NCBI GenBank assembly: GCA_017591395.1
Contig: WEDG01001090.1
Coordinates: forward strand, 186,001-250,000
Length of the DNA: 64,000 nt
Direction: 5' to 3'
From: Schistocephalus solidus
Lineage: Eukaryota > Platyhelminthes > Cestoda > Diphyllobothriidea > Diphyllobothriidae
The translations under genes and the position numbers were made by a program. Shown here one piece after another: positions 37,443 to 47,650 of the stretch. Each line of letters begins with the position of its first letter. The first letter of the stretch is position 1. Below the pieces are notes generated by a model. The model was not told where the DNA came from, did not search any database, and saw nothing but the letters and a program-made list of their open reading frames with translations.

Positions 37443-37755
37443 TGAACACTGACCGATCGGTTACGGGATTCACTCGTCCCGTTCTGCCTTGGGGCTCACT
37501 CGAGCCCCGCTAACATCCGCGCAGCGGTAAGTAGTAGTAGCGGCACATGAGCTATGCCGACAAGTCGTCGCCAGCCAGTCACACCCAACCCCAGGTGATG
37601 CCACCCCCGAGGCTCGAAACCGCTCTAACGCTCTACTCAATAGGCCGCGGGTTCGAGCCTTGGGTGGCGCACCACTTGGGGTTGGGTATAGTTGGTTGAT
37701 AACGGCTAATAGACCAGAAATGACCATTCCAGCCTTCCTTGTCTGTGTTGATAAC
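37443..37755. mobile_element. Head-to-head pair of SINE copies
   Basis: Minus copy 37443-37620 (tail GATCGGTTACGGGATTCACT through head), followed at once by plus copy 37622-37755 starting at the B-box GCGGGTTCGAGCC. The pair forms an imperfect inverted repeat. Confidence 0.75.
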
Positions 37756-37759
37756 GTCC

Positions 37760-39390
37760 TTCTGCCTAAGAACAAGTTTGCTGACAAAATGGTTTGAAGA
37801 GGACAAATGCACTCGTTCGGTCAATCCGTGTAGTGTTGTGTGTTCAACGTTCTATAGAGATGATGTCAACCACTTTTATCCCTTTGGATGGATACATACT
37901 GTAGAACAACATTCCTGAGTGCAAACGCGTCCTCCTCACTAGTATGTATATCTTTACACCCATGCCTGGAACCGTAGGAGCTATGTTGAGGCGAATCCGC
38001 GCTAAACGCTGAAGAAGTTAAATTCGACAGATGCACCTTTTCTATTATTCACCGAGGGAGGAAAAAGCAACAAAAGAACAAGGGTGACTGGGAAGGGCCT
38101 TGGTGGTGCTTGAAGGTTTTAAAACAAGGAGAATGATTAAATTCTTCTTCAAAGGTCAGGGAAGAGAGGAAGGGTGCCAGTAGCTGGTGTTTCGCTGTTC
38201 TAAAGCGACGTGGTTAGGATGCGGATGGGAAATATGTAGGGTTCGGCCTGGATCGGAGCTTGAATGAACGACTTCTGCGAGCTCCAAGTTCGGTTAACTA
38301 ACCGTAGGGCTACCGCCTCTGCCGTCACAACTATCCACTGGCACATGAAGTTAGGGTGTCGCGTTGACACCTTGGAGATGGCGCTAACTGCTTCACTGAC
38401 GCCTGTCCGTGGCGCCGTCGCTCAGGTGAGCCTCGACTGTCCTCGAGATGCACCTTCCTGAACCTTGATTTAGCCAACCAAGACGGTGCTCTCGAATTTG
38501 CTTGGATAAACGCCTATTCAGTCGACCTGCTTCATGGAAGCAAGTGCACATGCAAATGCCCAGTGGTAAGGTCATGATGGGCCGTCTACCTGAAATGGTA
38601 GCGAAAATTAATGTTATGGTTGCTGGCTTCGTGAGCGCAATGGCGCCACGTTGTAGGAGTTCACTGGCCGGGTCCTCTAGGAACGGCAAGAAAAGGAACA
38701 GTTCCTTATTTTAAAACTTTAACAAGCCCGTTTTGGCGGATGGTCGTCCGTACATCTTGTGATACAATTTTCAGGGAAGCAATTTTTCGGCAGTGTTTCG
38801 TATTAAAGCGCGTTGATTACCCAATGTATCTGGAGAGCATAGTATCCTCGTATGGCGGTTTATAAACCAACCGACGAACCCTCATTTCTGACTCAATTAA
38901 ATGAAACAGTATGAGTGTGTGTATTGTTCCTGTTTTCTTCGAAATACACTTCCACGAATGGTTCCAGCAGGAATTTTACTGCGTAGGAAACCTCCAAAAA
39001 AGGAAGGAAATATTTATTATATCCCCCAGTAGTATGGCGCTAGTTTCTGCGTGGAATAGAAGACAGACAGGATAGCAGAAAACTGCAACTGTTACCGCGT
39101 GTACAACAACTCCCGCTTCTTCCGTCCGCGGCGTCGTATTTTAGGCTTAGGCCCTTGTCTGAATCGCGCGTTCTTATTGGTCCAGCTGTGAGCGCCTGCC
39201 TAGGCAAGCTCTCGCGTGTTGCCCTCTGAAGGTTACGCATACCTCGACATCGCGCTAATTGCTGACTCACGCGCGGGCTTGCGAGGCCAGACTGATCTAC
39301 GGTTGGCGGTTCTTTGTCAGGCGCGACAACCGGTCGATAAAAGTGCTGCGTTATGTTTTGGACCTTCCTAACAATGTTTCTTTGGCATTA
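37760..39390. other. Nothing recognised
   Basis: The frames at 38264-38461 and 38393-38689 overlap on opposite strands and carry no motif. Confidence 0.3.
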
Positions 39391-39756
39391 GTTGATGAAC
39401 GCTCACCGATAGCTAACGGAAGTCACTCGTTCCGCTCTGGCTTGAGGCTCGCACAGCGGCTAATAGTAGAATAGGCAGATTAATATTACTGGCAAAGACA
39501 AGGGAGACTGCAATGGCCATTTCTGCTTATTTGCCGTCGTCAGCCATTCCTACCCAACCCAGGTGGTGCACCACTCGAGGATCGATCTAAACCGGCAAGA
39601 CGAGCCCGTGGCTCAATGGTTAGAGCATTGGACTGCGGGTTCGATCCTCGGGTGGTGCACCACCTGGGGTTGGGTATGACTGGCTAACGACGACTAATAA
39701 GCCATAAATGGTCATTCCAGTCTCCCTTGCCTTTTCCGGCAATATTAATCTGCCTA
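39391..39756. mobile_element. Second head-to-head SINE pair
   Basis: Minus copy 39391-39587 ends in its B box (CGAGGATCGATC on plus). The plus copy from about 39588 carries a good A box (GTGGCTCAATGGTTAGAGC) and B box (GCGGGTTCGATCC). The junction differs from the 37.6-kb pair, so the two arose separately. Confidence 0.8.
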
Positions 39757-40084
39757 ATGTTCCTATTTTTTTCAAAATGAGGGCTTACCCTGGGGAGCTT
39801 GCTCACTTTATAGATGGTATTCAAATCCAGCTTAACATTCTCTATCACACGAAGCAAGTTCCTCTATGCTCAAACAGATCATGGTCTTCTGTAGTTTCCC
39901 CATAAATAACTGTTAGGAGGTTCAGGTAATTGAATAGGATGGGGATCAACAGTTTGCCTGTAATTTTGATGAGGAAGATGTCTCTGTGGTTATTTGATAG
40001 CTGTCGGTTTCCCAGGCATCTTATTGTGTACTGTGGTGACGTCCTTTAAGTCTCGAGGTATTTGCCTTGGTGTCCACAATAGTT

Positions 40085-41545
40085 CGACCGTCGATTTCGA
40101 CGATGTCCACCGTACACTCCACAGAAGGGTGGTGCAGGGGCGGTGACTTGTGCGTAGATTAGTTTTAAGTGATAGTAGCCTTGCGCTGCAGCTACCGCAC
40201 TCTCTTTTCCCTCATCCGAGCCCGGTGTCATGACAGAGTCAAGAAGACCAGAGGCGGGAGAGGGCACAGGTTGCTGGCGCGACCAGAGCCGCTCCTGGGC
40301 GTACCACCACACCTGGCTCGAATCCCACGGAGTGGGAGTGTCATAAAGGCCACACTAAGAAGGAGCCATTGCAGCCTGACTCTTGGTTTGCCAGTCAGCC
40401 ACTCCACACAAAAAACACAGGGCTGACCACGTGGTTCGAGATATGCCGTCAGTTGGCAACTTTCCAAGCCACGGCTTTTAGCGCACCGTGATATTTCCAA
40501 GCGCGTCAGATTGCTTATAGTGAGGAAAATGCACTGAGCCGTTGAACTCACTCTCTCCCCCAACCCACAGTCAACTTACTGTCCGAGCCGGTCAGTTGTC
40601 TGATGCGGAAGTGGGCGCAGCTGCTGGTGACCTCGTTTAAGAGTGCTACGTACGCGACCTGCTCCCCAAAACACGAGCACCAGGATTTCACACAACAGTG
40701 GATTGAACTGCTTACATCTCACATGTGTCAGATAGCCAGCGGGCACGTTAAGAAAGAGCCATCGCAGCCTGACTCTCAGACCACCAGTCAGCCAATCCAC
40801 ACAACACAAATTGGACTAACTGCGAAGTCCGAGTGTAGTTGTCAGTTGGCAACCTTCCAACCGCGGCGCTTAACGTTACTGCACTCTCTTCTCCTCCCCC
40901 ACCTGAGCCCGGTCTCATGACACAGTCAAGAAGACCGGAGATGGGAGAGGGAGCATGTGACTGGCGCGACCGGAGCCGCCCCTAGGCGTACCACACACCT
41001 GGCTCGGATCCCACGGAATGGGAGTGCCATAAAGGCCACATTAAGAAGGAGCCATTGCAGCCTGACTCTCAGTTCGCCAGTCAGCCACTTCACACAAAAC
41101 ACACATTGTGCTGACCATGCAGTCCGAGTTATCCCGTCAGTTGGCAACATTCCAAGCCACGGCCTTTAGCGCACCGTAATAGTTTCAAGCGCGTCAGATT
41201 GTTATAGTGAGGAAAATGCGCTGAGCTCTCGACCTCACTCTCTCCCCCACCCCCACAATCAGACCACTGACCGAGCCGGTCAGTTGCCTGATGTGAGAGT
41301 GGGCGCATTGGCTGACGGATCGGCGAAACTAATCTTCGTGCGCCACAGCACGACCTGGCCCCCATAATGCACACACCAGGATTCACTAACTCAGGGGATA
41401 TGGAGCAGCCATCGCCGTCTGATTTCCAGTCCACTGGTCAGCCACTAGACACACACAGCACATACAGTGAGCCGACGGCGTGGTCTGGTGTAAACGTCAG
41501 ATTGGCAGCCTTCCCAGCCACGGTTTCTAGGAAACCGTGATATAC
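40085..41545. repeat. Repeat R in a tandem array, period about 690 bp
   Basis: Two A-B units. GAGTCAAGAAGACC recurs at about 40232 and 40923, and CGAGCCGGTCAGTTG at about 40587 and 41274. The shorter motif GCAGCCTGACTCT..CCAGTCAGCCA occurs about four times, so A and B share ancestry. No protein recognised. The array abuts the 3' end of the LINE at 41.6 kb. Confidence 0.75.
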
Positions 41546-41629
41546 TCAGGTACATGGTGATTGTGAGGGTGTTGTCAATGTATTGGTGTAGGTAGTGAGC
41601 ACTAATGTAGCTTAGCCTCCGGTGGTTTA

Positions 41630-42400
41630 CCACAGGTTTTTGTGAATGCGCATGTGTCCGAATAGGCACATGCAGTGTGTGAATGTGCAGGAGCAGTGAG
41701 GGCAGTGGGGGTGGGCACGTCGACTGTATATCGGAGCCCCAGGCGCTGGTTCGCCAGCCTCCATGCATTGGATTTGCAGGTGACCGATCAAGCCGATGCG
41801 TGAGTTGAATTTGCGGGCGCAGTGTGGGCAGGAAAAATCGGAAGAGGCTGAGGGGGTGTGTGATTCATGGTAGTGGGGGTGGCGGTAAGAATGACTGGAG
41901 AGGAGGGTGTGTATGGGGTATCGGTGTATTCGACATCCATGACATCCACTGTCATGGATGCGCATGTGACCGAATGGGCCCATGCGATGAGTGAATGCGC
42001 GAGGATAGTGAGGGCAGTGTAGTCGGTGATGTCTGCTGTGTGTTGGGAACTTCAGGCACTGGTTCACCAGTCTCTGTACGATGGATTCGCAAGTGACTGA
42101 CCAGGCCGATGCGTGAGGTGCATGTGCAGTCGCATTGAGGACAGTTTAGGAGAGAGTCCCCATCGCTGATGGTAGTAGTGGTGGTGGGGGTAGTACGTGC
42201 TGAGCATTGTAATGTGGTCTCGATGATGGTGGGACTAATGGCATTGATGCCAGGGGTGAGGGTGGGGGGAGTCCGAAGGAGGGTTGGCAGAAGTCGACGT
42301 AGAATTTTGAATTGTCGGACTGTTAGTGCATTGCGTCCGAAGATGCCGACTAGGCCGATTCGCGCGCGGAAGGTGCGGTGACAGCGCGGGCATGTTGGAA
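41630..42400 (-). pseudogene. C-terminal C2H2-like finger array of the LINE
   Basis: Five finger-like units spread over two frames: CPRCHRTFRARIGLVG (second half altered), CPQCDCTCTSRIGLVSHLRI, CPHYPRAFTHRMGPFGHMRI (second Cys replaced by Tyr), CPHCARKFNSRIGLIGHLQI and CPHCSCTFTHCMCLFGHMRI. Repeats alternate an SRIGLVGHLRIH type and an HRMGLFGHMRIH type. A nucleic-acid-binding role is inferred. Confidence 0.85.
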
Positions 42401-42949
42401 GGGCCTGGGCATTGGCGATTTGGTCCGGGGTGCTGGTGACTTTCGTGCCGCTCTTTTGGTCTTGGCAGCGGCGATCCTGTTGGCTTCGTAGATTGCTGCC
42501 CCTGTCTTCACTGTTCTCCTCCAAGCCTATCGATTCCGGGCAAGGTCCTCCCAGGACTCTGAGTTTATCTGCAATTGCTTCAATGAGGTCTTCAGAGTGT
42601 CTTTGTAGCGGCATACTTGACCCCCTTGTCGACGAGAACCCATGGCGACATCTCCATAAAAGATTCGTTTGGGTAGCCTTTCGTAATCCATCCACGCAAG
42701 GTGACTGCTCCAGCGCAGTTGCAGTTGTTTCAACTGAGCGTAAATGCTGAGAATGCCTGTTTGTTCTAGCACTTCCGCGTCCGGTATCCTGTCTTGCCAA
42801 CTCAGCTCTAGTATTCTGCAGAGACAGCTGAGGTGGAAGTGGTTGAGCTTCCGCGCCGGCTTTTGGTAGATCGTCCACGTCTCCGCTCCATACAGCAGCG
42901 TCGGCAATATGACAGCTTTGCACATCTTGATTTAGGTTCTAAGGTGGAG

Positions 42950-43900
42950 ACCAGGTCGATTCCAGCCCACATTTTGCATGCATCCAAAGGCTTGGCTGGC
43001 TATAGCGATCCGATGGGCGATCTCATCGTCGACTTTGGTACTGCGTGAGATATTGCTGGCTAGGTACGTGAAGGTATCAACAGATTTAAGTTGGGCACTA
43101 TTGACATTGATGTGAGCTGCGGTCTAGAGAGTGTTGGGCGACGGTTGATGCATCACAACCGTCTTCTCAGTGTTGATGCGAGGGCTGAAGTTGTCACAGG
43201 CGGCAGCGAGGAAATCCATTCTCCTTTGCATTTCCTCTTCTGTCGTTGTATTGAGTGCGCTGTCGTCAGCGAACAGAAGTTCGTGGAGGGTGGCTGTGTA
43301 GACACGCGAGCGGAAGTGCATCCGTCGTTGACTGAGGAGTCAACCGTCCATCCGGTTGGCGATGTGGATCACGGGACGTTCGTCTCGGTAGGCATCCATT
43401 AACATGGCAGAGAACATGAGGCTGAAGAGGGTAGGTGCAAGGACGCAGCCTTGCTTCACTCCGTTGGTCATTGCGAATGCTTCAGATACTGTCCCGTTGT
43501 CAGCAACGCCCGCCATCATCCCGTCGTGAAGCTGACGTACCATATGCGTAAAACGTTCAGGACAGCCGAATTTCTGCATGATTTTCCACAGCCCGTCGCG
43601 ATTCACCGTGTCAAAGGCTTTCGTAAGATCCACAAAGGTAGTTTAGAGGTGCGTTAGCATCTCTTGGCACTTCTCTTGCAGCTGGCGAGCAGCAAAGATC
43701 ATGTCGATTGTTCCTCTGTGTCGTCGGAAGCCGCATTGGCTTTTCCGGGAGCAGTCCTTGCTCCAGGTGAGCGTTCAAGCGGTTGATGAGAATGCGGGCA
43801 AAGAGCTTTCCAGCGATGTTCAGTAGCGAAATTCCTCGGGGGTTGTCGCAGAGTTGGCGGTTACCATTCCTCTTGTAGAGGTGGACAGTTGTGGCGTCTT
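42950..43900 (-). pseudogene. LINE reverse transcriptase core
   Basis: Copies RNA to DNA at the nicked target. Motifs seen are DLTKAFDTVNRDGLWKIMQK with the first catalytic Asp, then GVKQGCVLAPTLFSLMFSAM, and LLFADDSALN (the Asp-Asp box) at about 43255. They sit in at least two frames, and a stop precedes FVDLTKAF, so no intact enzyme is encoded. Confidence 0.85.
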
Positions 43901-44819
43901 TGAAATCCTGAGGTACTTTTCATTGATGCCATATCTCCTGGAAGAGCACTGTGAATCGATTCATCAGCTGGGGTCCACCATGCTTGTAAATCTCAGCAGG
44001 GATCGTGTCCGAGCCAGGCACTTTTCCGGCTGGAGAGTTGCTGCACGTCTCTGATGGTTTCTTGGAGAGAGGGCGAGAGATCGAGGTCGGCGTTGATTTC
44101 CTCTTCAGGCAAGCGATCGATGGCGGCGTCGGAGATGGTGGAGGGCTGGCTGAGAACGCTTTGAAAGTGTTCTACCCATCGTGTCAGAATTTGCGTCTTC
44201 TCAGTGAGCAGCGTCCTGTCGTCAGCACTGCGAAGAGGGGCGGCGCCTTTGACGGGAGGTCCGTAGACAGCCTTGGTAGCGGCGAAGAAGTTCTTCCATT
44301 CGTTTCGGTCCACGTACCCTTGGATTTCCTCGGCTTTACACATCATCCAGGCATCCTGCATCTCCCGCAGCCGTTGCTGTACAAGGCGGCGACTTCGGTA
44401 GAAGGCTGTCTTGTTTGCAGCGTTAGGGCGATCGATGTAGGCTTTGTGTAACTGGTTTTTCTCGACGGGCAGAGCTTTGATAGCTGCGTCGTTGTCATCG
44501 AAACAGTCTTGGTGCTGAACCGTGTGCGGCCGAGGACATACATGGCAGTGGATTGGATGGTGTCTCTCAGCTGACACCGGCGATTCTTCACGGAGATGTC
44601 CGCGTCAGCGGCTGGAAGGTTGGCTAGACGGTTGGCCAGTTCGTTGCAGAAATGTAGATGGTGTGCAGGCATATTCAACAAAACAGTATTCAAACTTACC
44701 TTGTGGTAGCTTACCTTAGGGTCTCCTGCGCGGTTTCAGACGGAGCCTCATCTTGGAGATGATGAGGCGGTGATCCGTCCATCCATCGGCATCGGGGATC
44801 GCCTTTGTCACCAGCACGT

Positions 44820-45560
44820 CCTGTTTATTCTTGCCTCCGGACGAGTACATAGTCCAAGAGGTGCCAGTGTCTCGATCGAGGATGTACCCAGGTCGCTTTT
44901 TGCCGCTTTGGGAGGCGGAAGAAGGTGTTAGTCAGAATTGAGCGGTTTTCAGCGCAGGTTCGTAGGAGAAGAAGACCGTTGTCATTGAAGCCAGCGAGAC
45001 CATGAGGACCCAGCACTCCTCTCCACGAGGCACGGTCTGTACCGAAGCGGGCATTAAAGTCACCAAAGACAATTAACTTATCCGCCTTCGGCACAGTCGC
45101 CAAAAGGGAATGTAGATCCTCGTATAATTTGTCCTTCGCCGCATCAGAGCTCGCCATTGGGGGAGCGTAGGCACTGATAATGGTGGCGAACTTGTCTCCC
45201 CGAAGAGGCAGGCGGAGGCTCATAAGGCGATCATTGATACCCTGCGGTAGACAGGGCAGACGTCCCACGATGCCGTTCCGAATGGCAAAGGCGACACCAG
45301 CGTCGCGTTGCTCTGCCTTTGGTCGGCCGCTCCAGAAGAAGGTGTAGCCGGCATCCACCTCCTCCAGCTGACCCGGTTCAGAGAATCGGGTCTCGCTGAG
45401 AGCAGCAATGTCAACCTTGTAGCACGCCAGTTCCCGAGTGACTAGCGCCGTCCTCCGTTCCGGCCCGTTGCTCCTCCGATTGTCTAAAAAGGAACGAACA
45501 TTCCAGGCTGCTAGTGTGAGCGAACTCCCCCGAGCAGCCCGAAGGATACGCCGAAGGGTA
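44820..45560 (-). pseudogene. LINE endonuclease domain (APE/EEP type)
   Basis: Nicks target DNA in living LINEs. Visible pieces are the start LECSFLF.../FLDNRRSN region near 45500, [46 protein letters not shown], the catalytic-type [10 protein letters not shown] and the final [13 protein letters not shown]. The block 45358-44828 is one open frame; the N-terminus is shifted into another frame. Confidence 0.85.
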
Positions 45561-45861
45561 CGGTTGGGGGGATTGGGAGAGTTGTTGTTTATATTGTTTA
45601 GAGTTTTTCGACCGCATGTAATTGCAGTCTGCTAGCCACGGTCTGCTGCAGCTGTCGTGAGACCCAGCATTTGTTTAGGGCACCTTTTCTAGCCCCCTCC
45701 CTCGCTAGGAGGTAAGCAGTGCTATCCCTAAATAGGGCTGCTTAGTCACCCCGGCGGCTACCGAACTCCACTATGGGTCACGATTTGGGTTAATGAGAGA
45801 ACGACCGATTCGCCTGGGCCGCCTATGTGATTGCATGTCGCCCTCGCCGTAGGACTTTTCC

Positions 45862-46050
45862 GACCGTGGGGAAGGAGGGAAGGGTGAGGAGAGAGGGAGA
45901 AGACAAGGGGCAGAAGCAAGAGTAAGAAGAGGAGGAGAGTAAAGGGGGTGGAGGAGAAGTAGGAGGGAAGACGGGAGTGGGGTGGGAAAAGGAGAGGAGG
46001 AAGGGCAGGGAGGACGGGAGAGGGCAAGAACAGAGGGAAGGGAGCAGATG
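45862..46050 (-). repeat. Long polypurine/polypyrimidine tract in the LINE leader
   Basis: Nearly all A/G on the plus strand (so C/T on the LINE sense strand) for about 190 bp. A pyrimidine-rich leader is plausible for this element. Confidence 0.85.
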
Positions 46051-46479
46051 TACCAGGTGTGAAGACACCCACAACACCGGAGACCCTCACCTGGTTTAGC
46101 CCGCCGGTCGTGGCGGTTACCCGGGTTGTGGCCGCTGGGAAGAACCAGCTGCGAGGACCCACAGGTGAGAGCTGGGTACCAGTTAGAGACGGCCACGGGA
46201 GCATTCATCACCTGTACGAGACAAATGGAGCGACCAAATGCTATCTGTGTAGTGCTACCCCTAACTAGTACCCCGTACATCCCCTTGGTGTCCACACCGC
46301 ATATAACAGCGACATAAGCCTGTTTGTGATTTTTAGATTGCCATATCTGCAGATTTTACCTGGGAGTGAGTCGGCACGCCTTACTTAACCGTTGGGCGTC
46401 TAGTGTGCCATGCTGGTGGTCTCTTGCAGTAAGGACAGACAAGCGAGCTCGGTGTTAGTTTCCCATTGGGGGGGTTGTT

Positions 46480-47650
46480 TATGGCTTTGTCAGATAGTTG
46501 AGATGACCGATAAAAGAAATATCTGAAGTACTCTGCCCCGCGCTCCAGAATCGGCGAGGTTTCGCCTGGAACTGAGGGACGGCGCCGTTCCCTTGGTTTT
46601 GGAGCGTAGACTGGTCTGATGGATGTGAAGAGATTATTCAGTTCGTTGCAGTCAGCATACCATCGGATTTCTTCAGAATTTCTCGTCCTTCAAGCACCTT
46701 GCATATTCCTCAGTCTGCACCAAGCTTTGGAACTGAACGAAGCCCTTTTTCTGACCTCGGTTATGCAATTATCGTAGGCCCTTCGTAGCTTATTCCTCGT
46801 CGGTAACCTCAATCCAGTCCTGGTGCCGATGACGTGCGTGACTGATACATTCCAGTTTATATCTTCCACGTTTGATTTTATTGCATTTTCATAGTGATTT
46901 TTGTTTATCGAGGTTGTATTTGTTTTGGACGGGGATTCCGATGATTTATAGCCCTTTATCGGCTGCCAGCCACATACAATTATTCAGTATTTAACTCACC
47001 TGACATTAGCTTATCTAGCGGATGTCTGTGGGGTTGCAGTCGAAGCCTTAGATTCGAGAGGAAAATATGGTTGCCCGTCCAGCAGTCTACTCCACTCATA
47101 CGTCACGTTAGGCCAGTAACATGAGCGAGGATGCATCCCAATCATCTCTCGGATTTTTAATGTAAAGAGGGTATTGGTCAGGAGAATACTGTGTTACGCG
47201 CAGGCCCTCAGAAGGAGAAAGTCATTTTCTTTGCAGCTACCTATTCCGTGGTGACATAGTCGCCCATTCCAGATAACGTGTTCTTTTGTCCTCTAGCACA
47301 ACCAGTAGAAGGGCGTTCAAGTCATCGTAGGGCCTGTTCTTCACGCTGTCGGAAATTATCATTGGAGGAGCGACGGCAGAAAACTTATTCACGTGAAGAG
47401 GCCAGTGCAGTGTCATGAGACTGTCTTTGCTACCCTTTGGTAGACAGGACGGTTGTCCCATGATGCCCTGCCTAAGGGCGAAAGTGGCTTCAGCATCCCA
47501 TCACTCTGCATGTGGATTCTTACTGACAAAAACTAAATTACCGCATTTGCCCTTGTGCGGAGAACCTAGTCTTTTTGAAATATACACTGTCAACCTTGGA
47601 TAGCGCCAGTTCTCGGACGACAAAAGCTGTCCTCCTTTCTGACCCGAATG
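46480..47650 (-). mobile_element. Older LINE copy, endonuclease and linker only
   Basis: Minus strand 47461-47330 reads LPKGSKDSLMTLHWPLHVNK, then APPMIISDSVKNRPYDDLNA, parallel to the endonuclease of the 41.6-46.3-kb element. 46640-46490 reads RPSVPGETSPILERGAEYFR, then SSQLSDKA, parallel to the linker before the RT. Far more decayed than its neighbour, and the RT part is missing. Confidence 0.7.

Larger units (their letters stand above)
41625..46310 (-). mobile_element. Near full-length but inactivated LINE with EN, RT and C-terminal zinc fingers
   Basis: On the minus strand, 5' to 3': a leader with a long pyrimidine tract (46310-45660), an APE-type endonuclease (45560-44820), a linker (44690-43990), a reverse transcriptase (43900-42950), a C-terminal domain (42925-42530, with [20 protein letters not shown]) and several C2H2-like fingers (42400-41630). 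Conserved motifs are visible in every part. Frameshifts and stops break it (TAA just before FVDLTKAF, for example). Order and motifs are direct; the clade (RTE/CR1-like) is from memory. Confidence 0.9.

Noticed and set aside
39588..39660. Functional tRNA gene at the good A and B boxes
   Set aside because: The spacing and flanking sequence match the SINE family, and a cloverleaf with a closed acceptor stem does not form.
45771..46295. Long minus-strand frames at 45758-46295 as host proteins
   Set aside because: They lie in the 5' leader of the LINE, and their length comes from the pyrimidine-rich tract.
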